Assembly (NCBI GenBank): GCA_001661245.1 | Contig: KV454011.1 | Coordinates: 2,476,424 to 2,514,465, forward strand | Reading direction: 5' to 3' | Length of the DNA: 38,042 nucleotides | DNA from: Pachysolen tannophilus NRRL Y-2460 | Taxonomy: Eukaryota > Ascomycota > Pichiomycetes > Alaninales > Pachysolenaceae | In this document: positions 1 to 10,645 of the stretch, piece after piece | Numbering within the stretch: position 1 is the stretch's first letter | Layout of the letters: the number at the start of each line of letters is the position of its first letter | Notes under the pieces: model-generated | Seen by the model: the letters and a program-made list of their open reading frames with translations, nothing else | Databases searched by the model: none | Told to the model about the DNA's origin: nothing | Made by a program: the position numbers and the translations under genes

Positions 1-116
1 AAAAAAAAAAACTTACTAGGGCTGTAGGAAAATTAGTTTTTTCAAAAAAAAAACTTTGGGGTGGTAAAGTTACTGGATTTGGCAAGAAAAAAAAGAAATT
101 ATCAGTAGTGTATTAG
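1..116 (+). CDS. C-terminal end of an unidentified lysine-rich protein (partial)
   Basis: An open frame enters at the left edge (codons in phase with position 3) and ends at TAG 114-116. The visible 38 residues are very basic: a run of lysines, then LTRAVGKLVFSKKKLWGG, KVTGFGKKKKK and a final LSVVY. Such tails are common in nucleolar and ribosome-assembly proteins, and the next gene (NOC2) is one, but I do not recognise this tail and assign no function. The start and all domains lie outside the window. It could be a chance open frame, but the stop followed by a normal intergenic gap before NOC2 makes a real gene end plausible. Confidence 0.5.
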   Translation, partial: KKKLTRAVGKLVFSKKKLWGGKVTGFGKKKKKLSVVY

Positions 117-220
117 CGTAACAAATAGTTTTGTTTTTGGACAAATTGTAGTTTGAGTACACTACTTACTATTAGTAGTTAATTTTTTCTCTTTGCGTTT
201 TGTCTTTTTGTATAGGAATA

Positions 221-232
221 TGAAAAATTTTT
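221..232 (+). promoter_or_regulatory. RRPE-like element upstream of NOC2
   Basis: TGAAAAATTTTT lies about 105 bp upstream of the NOC2 ATG. It matches the core of the ribosomal RNA processing element (RRPE, AAAAATTTT) found before ribosome-biogenesis genes in budding yeasts. No clear PAC partner (GATGAG) is seen. In an AT-rich genome such a match can occur by chance, so the support is its position and the function of the gene it precedes. Confidence 0.45.
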
Positions 233-336
233 TTTTCTCATATATATTATATATATTTTTTAGTACCTTTTTTGATAGTATTAACTGTTGATAAAAAAAC
301 AGGTAGTTGTAGTACGATTGGGTATTATAGGTCATC

Positions 337-2526
337 ATGGGTAAAGCATCAAAGGCAACCAAGAAGTTTCAGTCGAAGCACTTGAAACATACGCTAGACC
401 ATAGGAAGGAAGTTCAAAAACATAATAAGCTTAAGGGTAATAGAAAATTTGGATCAAAATCTAAAAGCTCATCGGGTTCATCAGATTCAACGAGTGTTGC
501 TAAGGAGAAAAAAAATGATGAAATTTTTAAAGATATGAATGTTGAGGAATTTTTCGCTGGAGGGTTTGATGTTCCAAAAGCTAAGAAATCTAATAAATCC
601 AAACGTGAGGAAAAAGAAGATGAAGCAGACGAAGATGAGGAAGAATCTTCTGAAGAAGAATTTGAACAAGATATGGATAAATTGGAAGAACAAGATCCAG
701 ATTTTTACAAATATTTAAAAGAAAACGATAAGCAGTTGTTAGATTTCAAGCCTGTGAATCCTTTAGATGCTATTGATAGTGAGGATGAGGATGAGGAAGA
801 TGAGGAAGAGGAAGAGGAATATAAGCAAGACCAACAAAAGGATGATGAAATTCAAGAATCTTTTAATAAGATTGAAGTAACTTTAGAATCAGTCAAGTTA
901 TGGGAGAAAAATTTATCTTCTTCTAAACCAGATATGAAAATTTTGAAAAATGTTTCAAGTGCTTTTAAAGCTGCAGTTAATATTAACAATGGGAATGATG
1001 ATTATAAATATTCAGTGACTGATGAAGATGCTTTTAATCAATTAATGCTTTTAACTTTAAAGAAATTACCAATAGCTATTCAAACAATTGTTCCTTATAA
1101 GAAAAATTCAAATGGTGTAAGGAGTTTGCCATCATCAAAACAAATGGATAAGAAAATTAATGCAATTCTGAATATATTGAAATCTCATTCTGGTTCTTTA
1201 TTGACTTTACTTAATGATATAACAAATACAGAAACAGCTGCATTGATTTTATCTTCACTTCAAGAAATTTTACCATATTATTTATCTCAAAGAAAATTAA
1301 TTAAAAAATTGTTTAATTCAATTATAGATATTTGGTCTACAACTCAAGATGTTGATACACAAATTGCAACATTCGCATTTTTAAATAATGTCTCTAGAGA
1401 ATTCCCAAAATCTATATTGGAAATTGTATTAAGATCAACATATGCAACATTTATTAAAAATGCAAGATCAATGAATATTCATACAGATGCAAATATAAAT
1501 TTTCAAAAAAATTCTGCCACTGAATTATTTGGAATTAATGAAACATTATCATATCAAGTTGGTTTTGAAAGTATTAGACAATTGGCAATTCATTTGAGAA
1601 ATTCTATAAACAATCCAACTAAGGATAGTTATAAAATTATTTATAACTGGCAATATTGCCATTCATTGGATTTTTGGTCTAGAGTCTTATCAAAATATTG
1701 TAACTCCAATCAGGAAACCAAAAATAATGAATCTCCATTGAAACAATTGATATATCCTTTGGTACAAGTTACAATAGGTACTATTAGATTATTACCAACT
1801 TCTCAATTTTATCCTTTAAGATTTTACCTTATAAGATCTCTTATTAGATTATCACAAAATACAGGAGTTTTCATCCCATTGTTCCCATTACTATCAGAGA
1901 TTTTAACCTCAACAGCTTTTACGAAAAACCCTAAACCAGATTCTAAAAAGAAAAATTCTCAACAACAACCATTACAACTGGTTGATTTTGATCATAATAT
2001 AAAAGTTAACCTGGCATATTTAAATACAAGAATATATCAAGATGGGCTCTGTGCACAATTTATCGAATTGATAGCTGAATTTTTTGTTCTTTATAGCAAA
2101 AATATTTCATTCCCAGAATTAGTTACACCTCCAGTTATTATTCTCAGACGTTATATTAAGAATTCCAAAAATATCAAGTTCAATAAACAGTTGTCAAATT
2201 TAATTGAAAAATTAAATGCTAATTCTAAATTCATTACGGAGAAAAGATCTCATGTAGAATTTGGTCCAAATAACAGAGCTGAGGTTAACAGATTCTTAAG
2301 CGATTTAAACTGGCAAGATACACCATTAGGTAAATATGTAGTAGTACAAAGAGAAGTTAAAGAAGAAAAGAATAGAATTTTAAGAGAATCACTGTTAGCA
2401 GATGAAGAAGAAAGGAAAAATAAGAAAGAGCAAAAAGATGAAGATGATATTGTTATGTCTGACGCAAGTGAAGAAGAAGATGATGAAGAAGAAGAACAAG
2501 AGGATGAAGACGAAGATGAAGAATGA
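337..2526 (+). CDS. NOC2: Noc2, nucleolar complex protein for 60S pre-ribosome assembly and export
   Basis: This 729-residue protein closely resembles S. cerevisiae Noc2 (about 710 aa). It starts MGKASKATKKFQSKHLKHTL, nearly the Noc2 N-terminus. Two acidic low-complexity tracts follow (about residues 88-165), then the helical-repeat Noc2 domain (about 180-690) with family segments such as LLTLLNDITNTETAAL, NFQKNSATELFG and NWQYCHSLDFWSRVL. The end is a Glu/Asp tail (about 690-729). In yeast Noc2 pairs with Noc1/Mak21 in the nucleolus and with Noc3 in the nucleoplasm to move pre-60S particles toward export. The ATG at 337 follows an in-frame-clean leader. The gene is convergent with FUS3. Nothing looks broken. 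Confidence 0.96.
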   Translation: MGKASKATKKFQSKHLKHTLDHRKEVQKHNKLKGNRKFGSKSKSSSGSSDSTSVAKEKKNDEIFKDMNVEEFFAGGFDVPKAKKSNKSKREEKEDEADEDEEESSEEEFEQDMDKLEEQDPDFYKYLKENDKQLLDFKPVNPLDAIDSEDEDEEDEEEEEEYKQDQQKDDEIQESFNKIEVTLESVKLWEKNLSSSKPDMKILKNVSSAFKAAVNINNGNDDYKYSVTDEDAFNQLMLLTLKKLPIAIQTIVPYKKNSNGVRSLPSSKQMDKKINAILNILKSHSGSLLTLLNDITNTETAALILSSLQEILPYYLSQRKLIKKLFNSIIDIWSTTQDVDTQIATFAFLNNVSREFPKSILEIVLRSTYATFIKNARSMNIHTDANINFQKNSATELFGINETLSYQVGFESIRQLAIHLRNSINNPTKDSYKIIYNWQYCHSLDFWSRVLSKYCNSNQETKNNESPLKQLIYPLVQVTIGTIRLLPTSQFYPLRFYLIRSLIRLSQNTGVFIPLFPLLSEILTSTAFTKNPKPDSKKKNSQQQPLQLVDFDHNIKVNLAYLNTRIYQDGLCAQFIELIAEFFVLYSKNISFPELVTPPVIILRRYIKNSKNIKFNKQLSNLIEKLNANSKFITEKRSHVEFGPNNRAEVNRFLSDLNWQDTPLGKYVVVQREVKEEKNRILRESLLADEEERKNKKEQKDEDDIVMSDASEEEDDEEEEQEDEDEDEE

Positions 2527-2944
2527 ATGTGATTGTTTTATTTTATTTATCTTGCTGCATCTTTATTATATAAACTTTAAGCTTTTTTTTTTTATAATGT
2601 TTTAAATTTAGAGCTAAATTTAAAATCACATCAAGTGATTAGCACAATTTTAATAGGATAGTTAATTTATTTTTTTTTATAGATATTTAACGCAATTTAG
2701 AAATAGCTGATAAGAAAAATTGAATTAAAATTTAGATATAGATGTAAATCAAACGAACGCGAAAAAAAAAAAAAAAAATGGTGCAGATGCAAATTGTTGT
2801 TTAGAAGTAGGTAAAGCTACGAATGAAAGCAAAATAGTTTTGGAAAAAGAAACCAGAGAAACAACTCAAATGAAAAGTAAAATTCCACAATAAAGGGGAA
2901 AAGCAAGGAAGGGTCTCAAAATATGAAAAGTAGGATGGGCGAAT
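2527..2944. other. NOC2-FUS3 convergent intergenic region
   Basis: 418 bp between two convergent genes. It holds T-rich stretches after NOC2, an A18 tract near 2762-2779, and the 3' flank of FUS3. I see no credible ORF, tRNA or recognisable structured RNA. It presumably carries the two poly(A) sites. Confidence 0.6.
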
Positions 2945-4119
<1,175 letters not shown>

Positions 4120-4203
4120 ACAAAAAAAAAAAGAAAAAAATCCATTCAAAAGAATTTCCAAACTTTAAATAGGCCTCAAAGACAAAATACATATATATAT
4201 AAA

Positions 4204-4373
4204 AGTTTCAAGATGAAGGCGGCCACCTAGGAGATAAATTAACATAAACTTACAAGTCAACTAGTACCAACCAATGAAGACCATAATAATCCTGGGTAAC
4301 TTTCTTGTTGTACAATGAAACTATACTATTGTCGGACATGTAATGTGCCTCACCCATATAGAAATCTGAAACT
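4204..4373. promoter_or_regulatory. Three pheromone-response-element-like sites (TGAAACT)
   Basis: TGAAACT occurs at 4316-4322 and 4367-4373 on the + strand and at 4204-4210 on the - strand. The Ste12 pheromone response element in yeast is TGAAACA, so each differs at the last base. Three copies in one 590-bp gap next to FUS3, a known Ste12 target in S. cerevisiae, suggest a functional cluster, although exact PREs are absent. Confidence 0.35.
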
Positions 4374-4479
4374 TTCACTTATTAGAAACCTGCATGATGC
4401 ATATTCTTGAGCATTAAACGAACAAGTTACAGCGGTAGTGCACGTCAAACAAACAATACCCGAAAAAGGTGTTTGACTT

Positions 4480-4537
4480 TAAACGATTTATAGTGAATGT
4501 AAAAGAATTTTTCAGGTCAAAAAGGTTCTATATACGA
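4480..4537. promoter_or_regulatory. Two sterol-response-element-like sites before ERG27
   Basis: On the - strand, TCGTTTA (+ strand TAAACGA, 4480-4486) and TCGTATA (+ strand TATACGA, 4531-4537) lie about 120 and 70 bp upstream of the ERG27 ATG. TCGTATA is the sterol response element core bound by Upc2/Ecm22 in S. cerevisiae, and TCGTTTA is its known close variant. Two matches at promoter distance of a sterol gene support sterol-dependent control. Confidence 0.5.
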
Positions 4538-4606
4538 ACCAAATAAAATATACTACAATTATTGTTAATTGTATATTTGTAGTTTTTTTTTATATTGGTT
4601 ATAGTT

Positions 4607-5656
4607 ATGGCGGTTTCTAGTGATCGGTTAGTTGTGCTTATTACAGGTACTAATAGTAATCTTGGTGTGAATCTTGCTTATCGTTTTTTAGAGACGCTGC
4701 CTCGGGAAGTTAGAATAACGTTAATTGTTACATCACGAACTCTTCCAAGGGCCAATGAAGTTATTAAGGAGATTAATGATTTTAACCGTACGAAGCTTTG
4801 TAGGCCGGGGTTATTAGATTTTGATTATTTGCTTGTAGATTTCACGAATATGGTTTCAATTCTTGCAGCTTATTATGAATTAATTCAAAGATATGATAAG
4901 ATTGATTATTTATATGTTAATGCAGCTCAAGGTGTTTATGATGGAATTGATTGGGTAGGAGCTGCTAAAGAGATAGCTACAAATCCTATTGAAGGGGTGA
5001 CACAACCGCATTATAAGATCCAGCGTGTTGGAGTGAAGTCTAAAGATGGGTTAGGATTAGTTTTTCAAGCCAATGTTTTTGGTCCATATTATTTTATTCA
5101 TAAGATTACTAAATTATTACAAGATGGTGGTACAATAGTATGGATTTCAAGTATAATGTCATCTCCTTCATATCTTTCATTTAACGATTTGCAATTGATA
5201 AGATCTACAGAATCTTATGAAGGATCTAAAAGACTTGTTGATTTACTTCATTTAGCTACATATAAAAAATTATTAAAACAAAAAGGTATAAGACAATATG
5301 TTGTTCAACCTGGTATATTTATTAGTTATTCATTTGGTAAAGTTTTAAATTTGATTTCATATTGGGGAATGATTTTATTATTTTATGTTGCACGTTGGCT
5401 TGGTTCACCTTGGCATAATATTTCTGGTTATAACGCAGCAAATTCTGCAATTACAGTTTCCTTATTATTAGATGAAAAAAATTTTGAACAAGATGTAAAA
5501 TATGGTAGTGCATGTGATAGGTCAGGTAAATGTTATATGGTTAGAGAACAAATTGATTCTACTGGTTGTGAAGATGTATTGGCTTATATGGAAAAATTAA
5601 GAAATGAATGGGATGAATTACTAAAAGATCAAATTTCAGATACAAGGAAACTCTGA
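4607..5656 (+). CDS. ERG27: 3-keto sterol reductase Erg27
   Basis: A 349-residue short-chain dehydrogenase matching S. cerevisiae Erg27 (347 aa). Erg27 reduces the C-3 ketone during C-4 demethylation of sterols in ergosterol synthesis, at the ER and lipid droplets, with Erg25, Erg26 and Erg28. Visible features are the Rossmann motif TGTNSNLG (13-20), FDYLLVDFTNMVS, the VNAAQG segment, and catalytic Y204-x3-K208 in YEGSK with the preceding WISSIMSS serine region. The conserved LGSPWHN lies near the C-terminus. I chose the ATG at 4607; the frame extends upstream only through non-ATG codons. The gene is divergent from FUS3 and convergent with the small gene ending at 5741. Confidence 0.95.
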   Translation: MAVSSDRLVVLITGTNSNLGVNLAYRFLETLPREVRITLIVTSRTLPRANEVIKEINDFNRTKLCRPGLLDFDYLLVDFTNMVSILAAYYELIQRYDKIDYLYVNAAQGVYDGIDWVGAAKEIATNPIEGVTQPHYKIQRVGVKSKDGLGLVFQANVFGPYYFIHKITKLLQDGGTIVWISSIMSSPSYLSFNDLQLIRSTESYEGSKRLVDLLHLATYKKLLKQKGIRQYVVQPGIFISYSFGKVLNLISYWGMILLFYVARWLGSPWHNISGYNAANSAITVSLLLDEKNFEQDVKYGSACDRSGKCYMVREQIDSTGCEDVLAYMEKLRNEWDELLKDQISDTRKL

Positions 5657-5691
5657 AAGTTTTTTTTAAAAAAAAAAAAAAAAAAGAAAGT

Positions 5692-5714
5692 GTATATATA
5701 TATATATATATATG
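5692..5714. repeat. (TA)n microsatellite between ERG27 and the 91-aa gene
   Basis: About eleven TA dinucleotides follow a long A tract after the ERG27 stop. Similar (AT)n tracts occur in many gaps of this window (near 6070, 6680, 8945, 9232 and 11420). Confidence 0.8.
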
Positions 5715-5740
5715 ATAGATTAAAAATTTTATTTCTTTTT

Positions 5741-6016
5741 TCAATTTTCATCTAACCATTTTAACGAATCAATACATTTATCTAATTTTCCATTTAACTC
5801 ATAAATTGTATTTTTATCATTTACTAAATTTAATTTTTTCCTATTCAAATTCAAAGAATTATATGCCGCCTTATCTGCATCACGGAAATTAGAAACAACT
5901 TTAGTCAATTCATTATGAGTCTTGGGCGACGGTAACGCTCTTATATTTTTAACCCATTCCAATTGATGTTTCCGCAGTACTATACTTGTTTTTGTAATAT
6001 TATCCTGTGCTGCCAT
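5741..6016 (-). CDS. Small protein of unknown function (91 aa)
   Basis: From the ATG at 6016 this encodes 91 residues, starting MAAQDNITKTSIVLRKHQLE and ending LDKCIDSLKWLDEN. The composition is balanced and helical, rich in Lys, Asn, Asp and Leu, with one Cys and no membrane segment or signal peptide. The regular charged/hydrophobic spacing suggests an alpha-helical bundle or short coiled coil, as in small complex subunits. The in-frame upstream extension is low-complexity Tyr/Ile/Phe from an AT tract and has no ATG, so it is excluded. I do not recognise the family. Sequence quality inside the frame compared with the flanking AT repeats argues that it is real. It is convergent with ERG27, and tRNA-Gly lies upstream. 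Confidence 0.55.
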   Translation of the reverse strand: MAAQDNITKTSIVLRKHQLEWVKNIRALPSPKTHNELTKVVSNFRDADKAAYNSLNLNRKKLNLVNDKNTIYELNGKLDKCIDSLKWLDEN

Positions 6017-6055
6017 AGAAACTCTATACAACCATATTAAAAAAAAAAATAATAA

Positions 6056-6087
6056 ATAAATAAATAAATAATATATATATATATATG
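6056..6087. repeat. (TAAA)n/(TA)n microsatellite
   Basis: About four AAAT units followed by about nine TA dinucleotides, 40-70 bp upstream of the 91-aa gene's ATG, in its promoter or leader. Confidence 0.75.
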
Positions 6088-6178
6088 AATACAAATTTTC
6101 ATTTATTCTATCTTGGGAATAACTAAGTGTATTATCCACTCAGATGGAAAAAAGAATTGCAACCAACCACTAAAATAT

Positions 6179-6249
6179 GCGCAAATGGTTTAGTGGTAAA
6201 ATCCAACGTTGCCATCGTTGGGCCCCCGGTTCGATTCCGGGTTTGCGCA
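6179..6249 (+). tRNA. tRNA-Gly (anticodon GCC)
   Basis: A 71-nt intronless tRNA nearly identical to the yeast tRNA-Gly(GCC). The acceptor stem GCGCAAA (6179-6185) pairs with TTTGCGC (6242-6248), and the discriminator is A6249. The A box is TGGTTTAGTGG. The anticodon GCC is at 6211-6213 in the loop of the CAACG/CGTTG stem. The B box GGTTCGATTCC lies in the T arm between CCCGG and CCGGG. It reads GGC/GGT glycine codons. T-runs at 6275-6278 and 6280-6284 are the likely RNA polymerase III terminator. Confidence 0.97.
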
Positions 6250-6675
6250 TTAAAAATTTAACAAATTAAATAACTTTTCTTTTTCCTTTTTCCTTTATCT
6301 CGTTTAGTCAATTTTTATAGTTGCTAATCCATTGTACCGATAAGTTAACCCCCAGTCACCTCCCACTTATTGTGCCCGCCCCCGTTTTCTTGTTTTGCTA
6401 AAAAAAAAAAAAAAAATTCCAAAAAAAAAAAAATTTGTTTTTTTTTCCTTCGTTTAAAAGAAAAAAAAAGTTATCGAAATTTTTCAATTGACCCGTACTA
6501 AAAAAAATGTAAAATGTACCAAAAAAAAATGCATCAAAAATCCAACAAAAACATACATAAGATTGATGAACATATAAAATATATATATATAAATAATTCA
6601 TTAGCTAATAAGAATTAACTTATATATAATTTATAAATTCATAATTTTTATAAATTGATCAAATTTTGTAATTAA

Positions 6676-6715
<40 letters not shown>

Positions 6716-6850
6716 ATATTTATATTTTTCATTTCTATTATCTTGAATTGTGAGATAAAAGGTAAATAATAGATTTCAAATAGTTTAAATTTTTATTTTT
6801 TTTTTTTTTATTTTTTATTTTTTTTATTTTTTGATTTTTAATTTGGCAAG
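6250..6850. other. tRNA-Gly to ACS2 intergenic region
   Basis: About 600 bp holding the Pol III termination T-runs, several A or T homopolymers, an (AT)n tract at about 6680-6702 flanked by TATACATA/TATGTATA arms, and a T-rich stretch just before the ACS2 ATG. The short open frames here are low-complexity Phe/Asn/Lys peptides and are not supported as genes. Confidence 0.6.
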
Positions 6851-8878
6851 ATGACTAGTCCACCAAGAGAACATAATGTTGTACATGAAGCCAATGGGGT
6901 TCATACAAGACTGACTCCAAAAGATTTTTATTCAAAGCAGCCGAATAAGTCGATTGATCAAATTGAACATTATTATGAAATGTATGAAAAATCGATTAAG
7001 GATCCAGAAGGATTTTTTGGGCCATTAGCTAGAGAATTTTTACATTGGGATAAAGATTTTAGTAAAGTTAAAACTGGATCTTTAAAAGAAAATGATAGTC
7101 CAGCTTGGTTTATTGGTGGAGAACTTAATGCTTCTTATAATTGTGTTGATAGACATGCTTTTGCTAACCCGGGGAAACCTGCTATAATATTCGAAGCAGA
7201 TAATGAAGAAGAATCAAGAATAATTACTTTTGGAGAATTATTAAGACAAGTTTCAGAAGTTGCTGGTGTCTTGAAAAGTTGGGGTGTTAAAAAGGGAGAT
7301 ACTGTTGCAATTTATTTACCAATGACTGCTGAACTGATTGTTGCAATGTTGGCTGTTGTAAGATTAGGTGCTATACACTCTGTCATTTTTGCCGGTTTTA
7401 GTGCTGGATCAATTAAAGATCGTATTGTAGATGCAGGTTGTAAAGCTGTTATTACTTGTGATGAAGGTCGTAGAGGTGGTAGAATTGTTAATACCAAAAA
7501 AATTGTTGATGAAGCATTAAAAGAATGTCCAACAGTGGAACATGTTTTAGTTTTCCAAAGAACTGGTAATGAACTGGTTGAAATGACTGTTGGTAGAGAT
7601 TATTGGTGGAATGAAGAAACTAAAAAATTTAGAGGTTATTTTCCTCCTGTTCCTGTTAATAGTGAAGATCCATTGTTTTTATTATATACTTCAGGTTCAA
7701 CAGGTTTACCAAAAGGTGTGGTTCATTCAACAGGTGGTTATTTGTTAGGAGCAGCATTAACAACTCGTTATGTATTTGATGTTCATCCAGAGGATGTCTT
7801 ATTCACTGCTGGTGATGTTGGTTGGATCACAGGACATACTTATGCATTATATGGTCCATTAGTATTGGGTACTCCAACAGTCATCTTTGAAGGTACTCCT
7901 GCTTATCCAGATTATGGTAGATTTTGGAAAATTATTGAAAAACATAAAGCAACTCATTTTTATGTAGCACCAACTGCATTAAGATTATTGAAAAAAGCTG
8001 GACAAGATTTAATTTCAAAATATGATTTATCATCTTTAAGAACTTTAGGTTCTGTTGGTGAACCAATTGCCCCAGAACTTTGGGAATGGTATAATGAACA
8101 TATTGGTAAAGGTAATTGTCATGTTTCTGATACTTATTGGCAAACAGAGTCTGGTTCACATTTAATTGCCCCATTAGCTGGTGTTGTCCCAGCTAAACCA
8201 GGTGCAGCAACAGTACCATTTTTTGGTATTGACGCATGTATTATTGATCCAGTAACTGGTAAAGAATTATTTGGAAATGATGTTGAAGGTGTCTTGGCAG
8301 TTAAATCATCATGGCCATCAATGGCAAGATCTGTATGGAAAAATCATACCAAATATTTAGATACATATTTAAAAGTATACCCAGGTTATTATTTTACAGG
8401 TGATGGTGCAGGTAGGGACCATGATGGTTACTATTGGATTAGAGGTAGAGTTGATGATGTTGTTAATGTCAGTGGTCATAGATTATCAACTTCTGAAATT
8501 GAAACTGCATTATTGGAAGATAAAAAAGTTTCTGAAGCTGCAGTTGTAGGTATATCTGATGAACTTACTGGTCAAGCAGTTGTTGCTTTTGTTTCTTTGA
8601 AAAGTGATGATGTTGCTAAAGGTGAAGAATTAGCTGCATTAAGAAAATCTTTAATCATGCACGTTCGTGGAGTGATTGGTCCCTTTGCAGCTCCTAAATC
8701 TGTTATTGTTGTTGATGATTTACCAAAGACAAGGTCTGGTAAGATTATGAGAAGAGTATTAAGAAAAGTTACTAATGGTGAGGCTGACCAATTGGGTGAT
8801 ATGTCAACTTTGGCTAATCCATCTTCTGTCGATAGTATTATTGCATCAGTTGCAGAGCAATTTAACGTTGCCAAGTGA
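6851..8878 (+). CDS. ACS2: Acetyl-CoA synthetase (Acs2 type)
   Basis: A 675-residue acyl-adenylate-forming enzyme closely matching S. cerevisiae Acs2 (683 aa). It makes acetyl-CoA from acetate, ATP and CoA in the cytosol and nucleus, supplying lipid and sterol synthesis and histone acetylation. Visible motifs are [16 protein letters not shown], the ATP-binding TSGSTG (280-285) followed by [59 protein letters not shown] with the hinge region, and the catalytic C-terminal lysine K631 in TRSGKIMRR. It lacks the longer N-terminus of Acs1, which favours Acs2. The ATG at 6851 directly precedes the conserved N-terminal region. It is convergent with the isocitrate dehydrogenase gene. Confidence 0.96.
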   Translation: MTSPPREHNVVHEANGVHTRLTPKDFYSKQPNKSIDQIEHYYEMYEKSIKDPEGFFGPLAREFLHWDKDFSKVKTGSLKENDSPAWFIGGELNASYNCVDRHAFANPGKPAIIFEADNEEESRIITFGELLRQVSEVAGVLKSWGVKKGDTVAIYLPMTAELIVAMLAVVRLGAIHSVIFAGFSAGSIKDRIVDAGCKAVITCDEGRRGGRIVNTKKIVDEALKECPTVEHVLVFQRTGNELVEMTVGRDYWWNEETKKFRGYFPPVPVNSEDPLFLLYTSGSTGLPKGVVHSTGGYLLGAALTTRYVFDVHPEDVLFTAGDVGWITGHTYALYGPLVLGTPTVIFEGTPAYPDYGRFWKIIEKHKATHFYVAPTALRLLKKAGQDLISKYDLSSLRTLGSVGEPIAPELWEWYNEHIGKGNCHVSDTYWQTESGSHLIAPLAGVVPAKPGAATVPFFGIDACIIDPVTGKELFGNDVEGVLAVKSSWPSMARSVWKNHTKYLDTYLKVYPGYYFTGDGAGRDHDGYYWIRGRVDDVVNVSGHRLSTSEIETALLEDKKVSEAAVVGISDELTGQAVVAFVSLKSDDVAKGEELAALRKSLIMHVRGVIGPFAAPKSVIVVDDLPKTRSGKIMRRVLRKVTNGEADQLGDMSTLANPSSVDSIIASVAEQFNVAK

Positions 8879-9385
8879 TCTCATTCACATGAAAATCACT
8901 ATTTTATAAAAAACAGAAAAAAAAAAAGAAAAAAAAATTTTTTAATATATATATATATATCCCATTCCATTGTGTTGCTTCTTTTTTTCTTCATTTTGTT
9001 TGATTTATAGATATACATATTTATACTTCTCAAATAATTTTTGTTCTTCTAAATCCTTTTCCTTTTATTTTTGTTTCATTCACTTTAGATAATATTTATC
9101 GTTATTTATTATTTACTACATTGTACTTAAATATTGGATTATGTGTGTGAATATGAATATGATTTTAAATAAAATAATAAATGAATAAATACTAACCATC
9201 ATATACATATATGCACATAAAAATAAATATTTATATATATATATATATCTATATGTAACTTATTTTATCCTTTCTGGATTACTTTTTTTTTCTTTTCTTT
9301 TTAATTTCTTTTTGGTTTTTTTAAAATAATAAAATTTTTGAATACTAAGTTTCAAAAAATAAAAAATCAAGCTTCATTTTTGAAA
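8879..9385. other. ACS2-IDP2 convergent intergenic region
   Basis: 507 bp of AT-rich sequence with poly-A, (AT)n tracts near 8945-8960 and 9232-9248, and T-rich segments. No ORF or RNA gene is recognised; it holds the two 3' ends. Confidence 0.6.
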
Positions 9386-10645
9386 TTATGAGCTTTCGGA
9401 CAAGATAATATTCAACCTGTGAGCAACAGCATGGATAAATTCTTCAGTGGTAACCCAGCTATCTCTACTAGTTTCACCTCTATTAAAGGCTAAATCTTTA
9501 GTCATTTTACCATCTTTACTAACTGTTTCCAAAGTTGCTTGTTCTAAAGATTTACCAAATTTGACCAAGGCTTCATTTCCATCTACTTTACCTCTTTGAA
9601 TTAAACCTCTAGTCCAAGCAAAAATGGAAGCAATTGAGTTTGTAGAAGTTTCTTTACCTTGTTGATGTTGTCTATAATGTCTAGTTACAGTACCATGGGC
9701 AGCTTCTGATTCAAAAGATTTACCATCTGGAGTCATTAATACTGAAGTCATTAAACCTAAAGAACCAAAACCTTGAGCAACAACATCAGATTGAACATCA
9801 CCATCATAATTTTTCATTGCAATGATAAATCCACCTTTTGATTTTAACATTTGAGCAACCATATCATCAATTAATCTATGTTCATAAAAGATTTTTTTAG
9901 ATTCAAATAATGGTTTATATTCTTTTTCATAAATTTCTTGAAAAATATCTTTAAATCTACCATCATATTTTTTCAAAATAGTATTTTTAGTTGTCATATA
10001 TAAATCAAAACCTCTTTCTAATGCTAATTTAAAACAAGAATGAGCAAAATCAGTAATTGAAGCATCAGTATTATACATACATAACGCAACACCAGCACCA
10101 TCATAATGGAAAACTGGAATATCCAAAGGTTCTTTAGATTTATCATCAGGAGTGAAAACCAATTTTAAATTACCAGCACCTGGAATAACAGCATCTGTTG
10201 CTTTATATTGATCACCAAAAGCATGTCTTCCAATAATAATTGGTTTTTCCCAGTTTCCAACCAATCTAGGAATATTATTAATAATAATTGGTTCTCTGAA
10301 AACTGTACCACCAAGAATATTTCTAATTGTTCCATTTGGTGATTTCCACATTTTTTTCAATTTAAATTCTTCAACACGAGCCTCATCAGGGGTAATTGTT
10401 GCACATTTAACACCAACACCATATTTTTTAATTGCATTTGAAGCATCAACTGTAACTTGATCATTTGTCTCATCTCTATATTCAATTCCTAAATCATAAT
10501 ATTTTAAATCAACATTTAAATATGGTAAAATTAATTCTTCTCTAATCATCTTCCAAATGATCCTAGTCATTTCATCTCCATCCATCTCAACAATTGGATT
10601 AGCAACATCAATTTTCTTAAAATTCAATTGGCTAGTACTAGACAT
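9386..10645 (-). CDS. IDP2: NADP-dependent isocitrate dehydrogenase, probably cytosolic
   Basis: From the ATG at 10645 this encodes 419 residues of an NADP-isocitrate dehydrogenase, which converts isocitrate to 2-oxoglutarate and yields NADPH. Family motifs include [52 protein letters not shown] with substrate-binding Ser/Asn/Arg, DQYKATD, the metal-binding [14 protein letters not shown], and [20 protein letters not shown] near the NADP site. The N-terminal extension is short with no clear mitochondrial presequence, and an in-frame stop lies shortly upstream with no earlier ATG. The C-terminus LSESS is not a peroxisomal SKL-type signal. Hence Idp2 rather than Idp1 or Idp3, though these paralogues are close and compartment is inferred. 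Confidence 0.9.
   Translation of the reverse strand: MSSTSQLNFKKIDVANPIVEMDGDEMTRIIWKMIREELILPYLNVDLKYYDLGIEYRDETNDQVTVDASNAIKKYGVGVKCATITPDEARVEEFKLKKMWKSPNGTIRNILGGTVFREPIIINNIPRLVGNWEKPIIIGRHAFGDQYKATDAVIPGAGNLKLVFTPDDKSKEPLDIPVFHYDGAGVALCMYNTDASITDFAHSCFKLALERGFDLYMTTKNTILKKYDGRFKDIFQEIYEKEYKPLFESKKIFYEHRLIDDMVAQMLKSKGGFIIAMKNYDGDVQSDVVAQGFGSLGLMTSVLMTPDGKSFESEAAHGTVTRHYRQHQQGKETSTNSIASIFAWTRGLIQRGKVDGNEALVKFGKSLEQATLETVSKDGKMTKDLAFNRGETSRDSWVTTEEFIHAVAHRLNIILSESS

Noticed and set aside
5741-6139. Longer 132-codon version of the small protein
   Set aside because: The extra N-terminus is Tyr/Ile/Phe low complexity from an AT repeat and has no ATG; the first ATG is at 6016.
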